Below are positions 37,701 to 48,801 of a stretch of DNA of 64,000 nucleotides, in pieces; position 1 is the first letter of the stretch; every line of letters begins with the position of its first letter. The stretch spans positions 434,001 through 498,000 of the forward strand of contig JARWMV010000234.1 of the NCBI GenBank assembly GCA_030998015.1, read 5' to 3'. The stretch is from Ceratorhiza oryzae-sativae (taxonomy: Eukaryota; Basidiomycota; Agaricomycetes; Cantharellales; Ceratobasidiaceae). The notes beneath the pieces are model-generated. The model searched no databases and had not been told where the DNA came from. It was given only the letters and a program-made list of their open reading frames with translations. The translations under genes and the position numbers were made by a program.

Positions 37701-40065
37701 TAAAGCCATGGGAACGCCTTATTATCACGAACGTTTTGGGCGATAAGAGAGCGAATAACATCGCGTTGATGCACGAGCTCGGTGATGAGATGCTCGCACT
37801 TGCGCCGAGTGATAGCAGAAAGGTCCGTCAGAACAACATCGGCAAGGAGCTCGAGCCCCTGGCGAACGGTGGAAAGAGCAATTTCGAGGCCAGCGCCACT
37901 AGCAAGAGCGGACTCTACCGACGACGTCCAGGCCACCTGGATGGCGAGTGAAACGAGCTGAGCTGGATACGTTTCAACCCAGTTGATAAACTGAGTCGAA
38001 GGTAGGGACTCTCCATTGCCATAGAACGTTTGCAGTTCAGCGACGGAGTCGCAAAGCAACCTCGCGAGGGAAATGCGCATTTCAGATTCGAGTTTTGCAA
38101 GCCAATCATTAATCTTCGGGAAATCCTTGAGGAGAATGGGCGTGGCAAACCTGACCTCTTCGCCTTCACGAGATGCGATTCCTTGTATCTGAGTAACGTC
38201 CTCGTCGAGCAGCATAGTCGAAATTCCAGCAAACATCTTTTTGAGATGCTTCATGATGCGAATGATGTCTTTGCTGTTTCCAATGATTTCGAGCAGATCC
38301 TCGTCGCCGACAAAGTAGAACCGAGGGAACGACGCGCGCTCGCGCTCAAGATATTCGCCAAGTGCTTTCTGGATCTTGGTCAGGAGGTCAGCGAGACGCT
38401 CTAGGGATTTCTGAATGCCTTGAATGTTCATAACGTCCAGAATGTACGGGGACTTGTAGACCTTCTTCATAACAGTTAAGAACTCGGAGTTAATATTTTG
38501 GAACCGAGCTGATTCGACAGGAAGGAGATGCTTGATATCTGCAGAGCCAGAGAAGATGCCCTCGAGATAGACCCATTGCCGCTGAACATCAATCCAAACA
38601 TCGAAAAGTACGTGAATTCGGTTGAGTTTTTCCTCCCAAGAGGCAGCCTAAATAATTTGAATAAAAGGTGCTGGCTTAGTTATTAATTGAATCTCACCTC
38701 TTCCTCAAAGACTTTATAGTAAGGCGACAGCTTCATCGCCACCAACGAGTTCAAGTTTTCACCACACTTTGTGAAGATATCGTCCCAACCACTGTTAATG
38801 CACCATTAGCATTAGGTGGACAAGATATGCAGAAGAACTGTACCGGATAAGACGACATTTATTCTGATAATTGACAAGGTCAAGAGAGTAACTGGTCCAA
38901 TTCTCTCGAACCTGCTTGATGTACTCTTCCAAGGCCATCTCGCCTTGCGCCTGAATAATTACGTCTTTGATGAGGGTTTCATTCTTCTTGAGGTCCATGT
39001 CATAAACTTGACCCAAAGTAAGCCTTTGAGAACGCATACATCAGTCGTGAGCCTAGACGTTGTCAACTAGTTTAGCTTACTGAGAAAGAGTGACGCTGTT
39101 CGGCACTCTAAGCGTCTTGAATAATTGCTTCCAGTGCCGCTCTTTGAGCGCCTCCGATTTCAGTTCCGTAACAATGGTATTCGCTTTCAGCCGAGCTTTG
39201 AGGACGTCCTGGACATACTCGAAGGCGGCATACTGGCGCATGCGACTGGGCAAATCTTTCGTTGAAGCAATGAGACCGTCGATGTGCTGTCGCAACTTGC
39301 GAGGCTAGATAAAATGAAGCAAGGGTGAGCTGATGGATGGAAGCCCGATTCACGAAACGCACTTGGACTGTGGCCCAAACCATCTCTCGCAACTCTCCAA
39401 TCTGGCTCCAAATGCCACTCAATGCGGTCCACACGCCTTTCAAGTCACGCATCTCCTCGATAACTGGGTCAAGTCGTTGATGCCTGATGAGTTCAAGACC
39501 TAGTGCCTCCTTGGCACGGCAGACGAGGTCATATTCCTCTTGAACGCGCGTGAGTTTGATCTCAAAAGTGGATATGGTGGAAAGCGCGACATCAGCAGAT
39601 ATTTTGCCTTGCACTGGACGCGTATTCTCCCACTCGGAAAGCAGGTCTGTGATCTTGTTTTCTACAACCTTGTCCTCAGCTATCGTCTTGAGCTGAAGGC
39701 CAGCTTCATGAATGTGTCAGGATCAATTAGTCCAACCAGTTTCCGAGACACACTTACCCATTTGTTCTTGAATCGAGTCGTTTTTACGCTTCAAAATTTC
39801 GTTGTACGCACTCCATTCTCCACGAAGCTGGTCGCTATACAGCCAGTCTTCAGGAAACTGGTATCTAAATCGCTCGAGCGTTTTTTCCGAGTTCGCACAG
39901 AGCTCTATCATGGGACCCCATAGCTTTGTTTTCTTGTTTAGCTCTTGGATAAACGTAATAAACGAGACGGCGGCGGCCGTCGATGAGGAAGATGGAGCTA
40001 CGGAGGGCTACGGACATGTCAACAGGAGGTTTGGATGCAGATATGCGTGCAATATTCACCTCCAT
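28776..40065 (-). CDS. dhc2: Cytoplasmic dynein heavy chain, motor half (Dhc2 of the split gene)
   Basis: About 11.3 kb of coding gene holding linker, six AAA modules, stalk and C-terminus, but no N-terminal tail. The first exon is ATG GAG (40065-40060); a 52-nt intron leads to [20 protein letters not shown] and the linker [16 protein letters not shown]. Walker A motifs: AAA1 GPAGTGKT at 37482-37505 (Walker [11 protein letters not shown]), AAA2 GPSGSGKT at 36408-36431, AAA3 GPPGSGKT at 35228-35251, AAA4 GVSGSGK near 34210. The antiparallel stalk spans about 33400-32480, with the microtubule-binding tip around [12 protein letters not shown] (about 33015). The stop is at 28776. Known biology: in Basidiomycota the heavy chain is split, and in Schizophyllum commune Dhc1 carries the dimerising tail and Dhc2 the motor. 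It drives minus-end transport and nuclear migration. At 37663-37664 one base is missing between [11 protein letters not shown] and [18 protein letters not shown]. Confidence 0.96.
32480..33400 (-). other. Dynein stalk coiled coil and microtubule-binding tip
   Basis: Within dhc2. The outgoing helix starts [20 protein letters not shown] and runs through the [20 protein letters not shown] region. The small globular tip contains [20 protein letters not shown], and the returning helix contains [20 protein letters not shown]. Length and order match canonical dynein stalks. Confidence 0.9.
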
Positions 40066-40255
40066 CGTGTCTCGACGATTATTGGTGATAGCCTCTCGTG
40101 GTCGTGTTGTGGTGTTACAGGAAAGGAGTCGCGTCGCCCTCGCAATATTAGCTAGCCGCCGACACGTGATCAACCGCCTCCTCCCTCAAGCCTGCCACCG
40201 CTTGGCTCTACACTCCACAGCTATTGCCCTTTGCCTTATTTAGTAAATACACACG
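40066..40255. promoter_or_regulatory. Shared divergent promoter dhc2 / SmE
   Basis: Only 190 bp separate the two start codons on opposite strands, so both promoters must lie here. No TATA box is evident; position is the only evidence. Confidence 0.5.
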
Positions 40256-40743
40256 ATGAGCGGCAGACAACAGCGTGTGATGGTTCAGCCCATCGTGAGT
40301 GGATAAATACATGCCCTACATTCTCATTGCTAACCACGCCCCTTAGAACGTTATCTTCAGGAACTTGCAACAGGCGAGCAACACTTTTATTCATACTGAA
40401 TCTTTGTCTAATATATGGTTCTTTAGAAAACGAAAGTAATCATCTGGCTCTATGATAACGTCGAGATGAGGATACATGGAAGAATCATCGTATGTTCTTG
40501 TACGCGTTCGTCGTTGCATTAACACCGAGTTGAACGTGCAAAACCCCAGGGGTTCGATGAATTTATGAATGTTGTGGTCGATGATGCGGAAGAGGTGTAC
40601 GCAAAAGACGCCAAGCCACGACGAAGTGTTGGTACGTAACCATGTTTGAAAGTTATGTCGGTCACTGACTCCAGCATCCAATAGGTCGCATCCTCCTCAA
40701 GGGTGACAATATCACTCTCATCCAGCCCGCGGGTGCATCATAA
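40256..40743 (+). CDS. SME1: Small nuclear ribonucleoprotein SmE
   Basis: Spliced product of about 90 residues: MSGRQQRVMVQPI, NVIFRNLQQ, KTKVIIWLYDNVEMRIHGRI, IGFDEFMNVVVDDAEEVYAK, and SVGRILLKGDNITLIQPAGA. The Sm1 motif (WLYDNVEMRIHGRIIGFDEF) and the Sm2 motif (GRILLKGDNITLI) are both complete, including the RNA-contacting Asn and Lys-Gly-Asp-Asn. Length and order match SmE of the spliceosomal Sm ring. Four introns are needed. The second, 40374-40426, has a GC donor (CAG|GCGAGC). SmE itself is part of the machinery that removes such introns. The gene is convergent with MGR2, with 139 bp between stops. Confidence 0.96.
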
Positions 40744-40882
40744 TCGATTTAGACGGTCGCGTTTATAGTTTGATAAGCGCTTCGCTAAAATAGTAAATTC
40801 TGCGCTACACATTCAACAAAAGCTGCTGTTTTCTGTTTGCACAATTACACGTTAGGCATTTTGCAGATGTATTAGTCGTGAG

Positions 40883-41476
40883 TTAGTTGCAACCAGTTTC
40901 AAGCGCTTGTCGTGCCTTGGCTCGCTCCATTGCCCACCTGGCCTGCATGAGGGCTGCCCCTTCAATCCGAGAATGAACAATTGGGGGCAACATTTGCTTC
41001 TGTGCTGCAACCATCGATGGCGGCAAGAGCTCCTCATTTCGAATTACCTGCACCGACAGGCACACATTAATCTCATGGGCATTAGACAATAAAACTGAGG
41101 TAATATTCACCGAGCCGATAGATAAGAAGAACGAGAATGTCGCCGCACTACTAAGCATGTACTGTGATAGGGTGGCCATTGCTCCTCGAGGGCCAGCACC
41201 ACCTCTAGCTCAGCCGCATAAATATCTCATTCAAATAGTTTGAGAAGTCACCACATACCGAAGGATACTATACGACCCAAATATAAAGCCAATAGTTAGA
41301 CCTACGCCTCCTCCCATCAGGGCACCCATCCTATAAAAGATCGCATCGGATTTGCCAGATTATAATATCAATAGAAGTACGCACTTCACTAGAGCATTCA
41401 ATTAGACTAGTGCTAGAATAGTGGTTATTTGCGACTCACTCTTTTGCCAAACAGATGGCTCATGCTGCATCGGCAT
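40883..41476 (-). CDS. MGR2: Mgr2/Romo1-type TIM23 subunit
   Basis: Spliced product of about 120 residues: MPMQHEPSVWQKMK, then MGALMGGGVGLTIGFIFGSY with a Gly-rich first transmembrane helix, then GGAGPRGAMATLSQYMLSSA and TFSFFLSIGSV (second helix), and IRNEELLPPSMVAAQKQMLP. Mgr2 couples TIM23 to the motor and gates lateral release in the mitochondrial inner membrane. The family's N-terminal W-[DQ]-K-x-K-MGALMG is restored only by a 4-nt exon at 41385-41388. The C-terminal tail (QARWAMERAKARQALETGCN) is basic and longer than in animal Romo1. Start 41476 has a second in-frame ATG two codons on. Divergent from PEX10 with 155 bp between starts. Confidence 0.88.
41385..41388 (-). other. 4-nt micro-exon in MGR2
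   Basis: The coding bases TGAA lie between intron 41389-41439 (51 nt, GTGAGT...CTAG) and intron 41331-41384 (54 nt, GTGCGT...TATAG). With it, AAG A|TG AA|G ATG reads K-M-K-M. Without it the frame is lost. Confidence 0.65.
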
Positions 41477-41631
41477 TCCGCGCTGCATTTTTGACGTCTA
41501 GACTACTCGGCGGGTGGAATTTGGTGAAAGTTTGGGTCTGTGGGGTAAGAGGCCTCTAATCATGTGACTCCGGGACAGGTAACCGACCTTGTACCGAACC
41601 ACTTTCATACAGATTTTGCCAGCGAGCGACC

Positions 41632-42986
41632 ATGAACCCTCCATCAGGCTCAGAGGCAGAATATGAATCTTTTGAATTGCCTAGGGCTACTCAGGCTCAA
41701 ATCAGTATGCATACCACGCACAACCTTTACCACCCGTCTCACATCACACGCCATAGTCAGGTCAAACCAGAAAGACACACAGCATGTATCACAATTGCGG
41801 GAGCAAATTGCTGATGTATTGCGAAACTACTTCGGTTAGTAGAGATATTATTGAGTTTCAAAAACGCCTCATGCGTAGCAGGCAGTAGATGGCTGAATCG
41901 ACGAGAAGCTGAAGTCGAGCTGATGACCAGCATTCTATACTTTTCATTAACGTCCTTGCGTGGTGAGGCAAATCACATTATTAACCGGGATACAATTTAC
42001 ACACCTATCTCTCTAAAATGCAGCAACTCAAACGCTTGGAGAGGAGTATGTAGGCATGTGGCCATTGGATCCGACCTCGAGATCACTATTAACCCGTAAA
42101 GTATGTCCATCGTCGTCACGTCTTGACATACTAGCTTCACAGCTTACTGATCGCAGTTACGAATAGCCCTCGTTCTGCTTCCAACCTTACCAGGCTACCT
42201 GGCATCTAAACTTGCGGCTCGGTTCAAACCAGGCTCTATAACGGAGAATGGTCTACGAGCCATCCCTTCAATATTCGAAGCAGCTGGAGAACTTAACCTT
42301 GCCCTATTTTATCTTTCTGGGACGTATTACAGCCTTACAAAAAGATTACTTGGCATTAGACACGTAGGCATGCTAATTTATTGGTTCGCCTTTGAGATCT
42401 AATTAACCAGGACAGGTGTCTGGCACTTTACCCGATCCAAATGCAAGACCCCCTTCTTATTCCTTTTTGGGCGTCTTGATGTGCATTCGGTTACTTCATA
42501 GACTCTATGCACTACTGGATAAGAAGCTCAAATCTCTTGAACCTCAACCTGTGCCAGAGCCCACAAATGCACTCGCCCTCTCGGTCAATCCTCCCCCTAT
42601 TCCAGTAGAACCCGACGCACAACAACGCCAATACATCGATTTGCGACCAGTATCACAGGTACTTGAACAGCAAGCCAAGGATCGCGATGTGGACACCCCA
42701 CCCGATCCGGAGACCGACGAGTTTACGGTATTGGATGTCGCCACGATAGATCCAGGCCTTCGTGCTGGACGGAGGTGCGCACTATGTCTTGAAGAAAGAA
42801 CAGCAACAACCGCTACAGAGTGTGGTCATCTTTTTTGTTGGGCTTGCATATCAGGCTGGGGTGAAGAAAAAGTAAGGAAGTCGTGGAGAACAATCCGCAA
42901 GCTGACTGTTGTATTTACAGGCCGAATGTCCACTTTGTCGACAATCTTTGAAAACGACTCGGTTGTTACCACTATACAATCTGTAG
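41632..42986 (+). CDS. PEX10: Peroxisomal RING E3 ligase Pex10
   Basis: Start [20 protein letters not shown], then the Pex10 N-terminal core [76 protein letters not shown], and [22 protein letters not shown]-terminal RING follows: [24 protein letters not shown] and, after the last intron, ECPLCRQSL (C3HC4 complete), ending LPLYNL-stop at 42984-42986. Pex10 forms the retro-translocation channel with Pex2 and Pex12 and polyubiquitinates Pex5. The linker before the RING is Pro-rich and longer than usual. Only 40 bp separate its stop from that of TIP20 on the other strand. Confidence 0.95.
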
Positions 42987-43026
42987 CCCTACATATTAAT
43001 ACTAATACAGCATACTATATCGCCGT

Positions 43027-46000
43027 CTAGCAGTCAGACCTCGCCCTCAAAGCGTCCTGCGTCTCTTTCCTATCAAGGCTCTTGATGCCAATGGTTTCCG
43101 TGAACATTGTAAATTCCTCCTCAGTACCATCCCATACCGCTTTTTTCGCAGCCTCGAATTCCTCGCCTTCTTTAATAGCCACTAGCTTCGCCCCATCCAG
43201 GATACGCTGCCAGGGCCCTTCCACACGCCGGTTAGGCATTGCCATCTGGCTGGTTTCGACCCAGAGGCTAGCCTCGCGAGCAAACGCGATACCTCGCGCT
43301 GGCGTCAAGCGCCCTCGACCAAAGTGGAGCACCGAGCGTTGAAGTATATGTGAAGCAAGCGAAGACGCAATCCGACGGTAAAGCGCCGATACAGCGGAGG
43401 TAGGCAACGCCTTAGCGAGTAGTGATAAGTGAGTGGAGAATATAGTCAGGGGAGATACGAGCGTTGCTGGAACTTTGATAGATTCGTCCTCATTCGATTC
43501 ACTGCTCTCCCATTGCCTGCCAAATGCTTAGCAAACGGCATGTGTCCAACAGCTGTGATGGGTACTTACTTGGCAAAATAAGGTTTGAGTTCCGTTTCAA
43601 CTTCAGAACAAACATGGCGTATCATCATATCCTCTGCTCGCATTACGATCGATGCGTACTGGTTGATCAACTCGTCAAATAGCGTCCCTTGAACCTGGTC
43701 ACCCGTTGACGTCGCAGGTAAAGACGGATGCGCCTCTGCCTTGGCTCGGAGTGCCGAGCGCTCATTAATCTCAGACCAAAGTTCGAGGAAAAACTACGAT
43801 GCTATTGTTAGCTGCAGCCACCAGTGCATACACCAACTCACGATACTGTCTCCCCACAACTGCATAGTACTTTTCATAGCGTGTGCGCTTGCATACGCTT
43901 TGAGCAAACGTTGAAGTCCTTCGTGCCCACTGGTAAGTCGGCGAGTGTCAGCTCCCGCGCCTACCTGCCCTGCTAAAGCCCCGGGGACAGCACGGACGAA
44001 GGCCGAGGATAGCGTCTCAAACGCATCTAACGAAGACACTATGCGAGCATAATACGCCTCAAGGATTGGTACTTGGACTGTGATTAAGAAGCGAGCGCGC
44101 TGGTTATAGTGAGGAAGCGGCTGGTATCGCTCTGTCCAATGGGCGTAAGTTTGGTCAACTAACGTCACCATACGGGACGTATTTACCAGTAACCTGTTCG
44201 AGCAAAGCCTTGATCCTTCGAGCAGAATTGGTCGTTTTGATATCGGATTGTAAATGATGCTCTTCTCCATCATCATTTGTAAAGGCAAACGCATCGGGAG
44301 ATGTGATAATTTCGTTATACTGGTGTTCAGTGACTATAGCAAGAGCAATTCAAGTATAGCACCAAAGTTAAATAGAACAGCACTTACATTGACGCTCAGC
44401 TTCCATCCACTCATCAAACCATGCTTTATGCCCCAGGATGACGTCTACAACCCCAGACCATTCTTTGCTCTTGTGTTTAGCCGCCCTGCATTCCCAGGTA
44501 TTAGCTAGTGTAAACCCTGCTTCGCGGATGGCAGAATCGAATAGCAAGGCTTGGTATATCGTGTGTGCGAACAGCCCTGGCTGAGTCAGAAGACTCGGGA
44601 CGCTTCTGCGTATTTTACGGGTCAAGATAGGGAAAAGCAAACGAGTAAACTCGTTCTGTAACAGGGTGTCAATTTTGCGATGAGCTGGCCGTGACCTACT
44701 TACATGCGCATCAATGTCGTGAAATGGAGATTTGTCTAGGAGGGGTTGAATGAAGTATTGCATAAATCCTCTGTGCTCGTGTGAAATATTCAAGATATGA
44801 GTAAAATACCACTCTGGCTATAACCTTATGGGTGAGCCAATGTTCAACCTGAGGCGAATCCACACACCTTGTCCAGCCTATTTGTCGGCCGTGTACCGTC
44901 AAAATGAAATTTGAATCGAAGAGCAATCGGATGGACAAGAGCTTCCAGGGCATACAAGCCTTCTCGTTCGTGCTTCTCAGCTACTGATTCGCTCAACGGA
45001 GAAAGGGCTTCTCCCCTATCCTCAAATGTCTCAAAAGTGTCTAGACTGCATGTAGAATTGTGACGCACTCTGATTGCAAGGATAACAAGTCCGAAAAAGC
45101 GATTTGGAACGATTCGGTGTCGGCGGAAGACGCAATAGCAAGGTCAACCGGTAGCGGCCAAGCGAGTTTTTCCGATGCCGCGACCAGGCGGCTACAGGTG
45201 ATATATAAGCCAGAGTTGAAGCAAATCTAACCTCACATACCTCGACAATATTCCCTTGATATCATTCCATGTCTGGGATACTAACTCTTCAAGGAAACGG
45301 ACAATATTCAAAGTGGTGGATGCACTCGACTGAGAAGAACCAAGTAGTTCCCCTGCCCGAGAAACAAAATCTCTTAAGTTTCGGAATGAGTCTAAGGCTG
45401 CGCTGGAAAATGGTAACGTAGGCGATTCGCGGATTGCCTGAATTGCCTTTTCGCTAAAACAGAACGTTTCAATACGAGGGATACGCGAATAGGGTATAGT
45501 TACCTTGATTGCAACCCCCGCTCTAAAACTAGCATGTATATTTTTGCGCCCTCCAGCTCCGCTATTCGTGTGTGGAGCTGCTCTAGATCGTACAGCAGGG
45601 ATGACCTCGCCCTTGACTCGCTGTCTGGTGCTAGCTCTTCCTGGAGGGCCGAGATTTCATCCGCCAGTATGTGTCTTTTCAATGATGCTTCCTGGGCAGA
45701 CTCTAGGAACTGTTGGGTTTGTGCAATGGTCTCGGCAATGAACGCATCCGTCTTTATTTGCGACTCGTGAAGCTACTAGTTGTTTCATTAATTGCGGCCA
45801 AGTTTGTCGAATATTCCACGCACCTGTTGTTGTAACTCGTCACTTTCCAACTTGGTCCGTTCAACCTCCTTGTCAATTTGAGAGAGTGCACCAAGAGAGC
45901 TCCAGGATGCAAAGTTCGAGTTTAGATATTCAAGGGCTCTCGTTTCGCTCAAGTCCTGCTCAGGAGGAGCAAGCAGAGCTTTAAGTTGGGCGCTTGTCAT

Positions 46001-46072
46001 AAGGGTAACGTGTACTGCGCGAGTCGTGTCACAAAGTAGGTCCGCAAACGAAGGACTAGGCGTGTCGTTCAA
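43027..46072 (-). CDS. TIP20: Tip20/RINT1-family tethering protein (Dsl1/NRZ complex)
   Basis: N-terminus [13 protein letters not shown], then coiled-coil segments ([40 protein letters not shown]). The central region has [40 protein letters not shown] and the family's diagnostic [20 protein letters not shown]. That is followed by [20 protein letters not shown] and [12 protein letters not shown]. The C-terminal domain has GKxx helices and [20 protein letters not shown]. Tip20/RINT1 sits in the Dsl1 complex at the ER and captures COPI vesicles returning from the Golgi. Spliced length (about 830 residues) fits. No defect seen. Confidence 0.85.
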
Positions 46073-46274
46073 CTATGAGTATGCGTCTTTTAAATGTCCT
46101 ATTTGGCTTTTACCGGTGATCAGTATACAAGGTGAAAGCGTGCTGACGTCGTGGTATGCTGATAGTTGGCAAAGCGGCACGTGACAATGGTGCTGACCAG
46201 TAGCCACTTGGTGGCGACTTCTGTTATACGGACGCAGGTTTCTGGTTATTTGTTGTTGCATTATATTATGCTAT

Positions 46275-47960
46275 CTATGAATCTTCACTCCATATCTCTG
46301 TATCGTTGGCAAAGACGCGAAGGCTATCATATGCCGGTCGGATCCAAACACCTTCACCCTCCTTTGGCAGTGAGAGCATTTCAAGAGCTCTCTTTACATG
46401 GGGTCTATCCATCTGAGCCTTGCTGAGATTTTTTCCTTCCAAAGCTTCCCCTATGCTAACCCAATCTGTAGATATACAAGTTAGCAAGCCATAGTATCAT
46501 GAGGGAGTCTGGGGCGTACCTGAGTGGGGTAAACCATGATCAAACCCAACCATATAGGTTCTCGTCGCGTTTAAACGTTTTGCGGTGGCTAAAACATTTT
46601 CAATGCCGAAATGCGAAGTGTGAGGCTCCAACTTCAAACAGTCAACAACTAGCATTTTGTAAGGGTTGACGCGTGGCAAACTCGAATCCCTCATTGAGGA
46701 CTCTGGTGAACCTTTGACCCTTGGATCTACAACATGATGCCGTTCGATAGTTTGCCAGGCGTCTGGGGGGATGTGAGAGACATCGGAAATGTAGACCATA
46801 AAATCCCCTACAACAAAGCCATAACATATATATGGCTTTGGTTTGGCTGATATAGGCTGTGACTGAAGCACAGAGGAATGACGTGGAGCCGGCTCTGAGA
46901 TATGAAAGGACTGGCCATTCGCCTTTGGACTCGAGGGCGAATGACGGGTCTCTAAGGATTCTGTAGAGCTATGTCGAGAGTGAGCAGCGCTACCGTGCAA
47001 GTGGAGACCAAGATGGGATTTTGGTGGGGTAGCTGTCCGGGACATGCCAGGTGTGTCGTTTGGAGTTGGTGTAAATCCAGGAGGTCCAGCTTCGCTGTTC
47101 GTGAATAGTCGACCATGGTGGACTGCAATTGGAGTGATATCGAAATCGAACCCTTCTATTCTGAATGGTTCGTTCTCTTTTATAATGTGCCATCTAAACT
47201 CCGGAATCTATGGTAGACATTTGAGTCAAAGTGAACACGTGGTGTGCGAAGCCCGACTTACATCACCGCCGCCCGTAGCGAATTCCTTTGCCACAAGGTA
47301 AGGAAAGGATCTCTGAACCTCTACGGCATGTTGATCGTTGCCTAAACCAAATCGGGTCAACAGGCGTACCTTTTAGGGTAAAGGCAGAAACATATATGTC
47401 GATGTGCTCTTGTATGCTTCCTCTAAGTGTCCACCCTAACTTCGAGTAAGTTGGTCCTCAAACGAGAGAGCCGAGAATAGAAGCCCACCTCGTAGATCAT
47501 CTAGACCATTCATGGCTTTGCGGGAAACGAGTGGGTCAATTGGTGCACGACAACACGACGACATTCATGACGCACCGTCGGCATGGGGGTGTGTCAACAA
47601 CACGGCGTCGATCCGCCGTAGTCCATAGCGGGGAAAGAGCTCGAGTGCCGCTGAAAGAAACGTTTTTCCAACGTCGATAACAATTACACGCTCTGGCCGC
47701 CCGGCATTAGATGGTATTCTGAGGATTCCGCCTGTATTTCTTCGCTTGTTCTTCTGGCCTTGAGGAGTTAATGTAGAACCACACGTCTAGCAACGGAATC
47801 ACGAGTAGTGGAAGGTCTATCAAGTGCATTTGATACCTACCTCGCAGGCAACGGGATTTTTTGTCAAACAAGCTATATTTGGAACACACGACGACGTTCC
47901 AGTGCCGTGAAAGATGAATTCGATGGTTGGGTTTGGGGGGAGAGAAGACGTGACTGTCAT
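46275..47960 (-). CDS. Metallo-beta-lactamase-fold hydrolase (cyclic-nucleotide/tRNase Z-like superfamily)
   Basis: Start MTVTSSLPPNPTIEFIFHGT, then GTSSCVPNIACLT, RRNTGGILRIPS, VIVIDVGKTFLSAALELFPR and the metal motif LLTHPHAD (HxHxD), which continues after an intron as AMNGLDDLR. Later exons give PYICYGFVVGDFMVYISDVS, DCLKLEPHTSHFGIENVLAT, RLNATRTYMVGFDHGLPHSD and W. The His residues in GFDHGLPH complete the metal site. This layout matches the fungal family that includes the S. pombe C777.06c hydrolase, of uncharacterised substrate. A Ser-rich low-complexity insert (about 46870-47045) interrupts the fold and looks like a loop. The gene lies tandem to TIP20. Confidence 0.82.
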
Positions 47961-48801
47961 CCTAAGCGAGCTGAACGCAAGTCGTCACGGGCAGCAGACG
48001 CGACGCTTGGAGGCCAGATCGGGCTAGCCCTAGTGGTGGTTGCGCAGCTGGAGACACGACGTAAATGGCCTCGATCAGTCCGTGATTACAAAACATCGAA
48101 GCCCATTACATAATAACGCCCGGACATTTTGGAAAATAACCTTGTCATCCGAAGGGCACATTCCCACCGCGTCGGGCGAAGCGTCGCAACTTCCCCAGCG
48201 TGGAATCGGCAACCTGTTTAAACGCCTGGCGTACCTTGGACTAGACTTGCTTACACCTCTCACTACAAAAACCCCGGCCGACAACCGCTACTCAGGCTGG
48301 GATCTCAGGGTAGATAGCCTGCTATATGCGCGGAGAGATGTCTACAACCTGGCTTGATCCGGGTAAACAATCGCACGCGTATCTGGGCGTTCTCACTCTT
48401 GAACCGAAGATACGACAGACAGGTGGTGCAGGGCTCGGTGTGAAACATCGCATGTCCGCGCTCCATCAGCCCAGAGGCAAGTGGACGTTCTCGCATTTGC
48501 CATATTGTGCTGCTTCTGTAGCCCCATCTGCAATGCTCCCATCGTATCGGACAAATCTTCCGACTATCTCGTAGTCACTAGCCCTGAATCGGGTAGCCCA
48601 TGCAGCGATGGTTGATCTATTTCATCCGCCGAAGCATTGCTAGGTTAGCTGCTTCAACCGCCCTTCGTCGCGCCTAGACGAATCATATTCTGGTATTCTG
48701 TAGCTAGGAACCACTCCCCCCTCTGGACTCAAAACCCCTCACCTGTCGAACTACTATCGTCCACCCCCTTAGTCCTTGCTCCATCTATCGGCTATGCGAG
48801 C
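47961..48801. other. Intergenic region
   Basis: 840 bp between divergent genes. Frames up to 105 codons occur but have no recognisable motif or codon pattern. Part could be 5' UTR or an extra first exon of the DUF6533 gene (an ATG at 48608 is followed by a possible donor). Confidence 0.45.

Noticed and set aside
48040..48357. 105-codon frame upstream of the DUF6533 gene
   Set aside because: No motif or codon pattern and no splice context. Probably chance.
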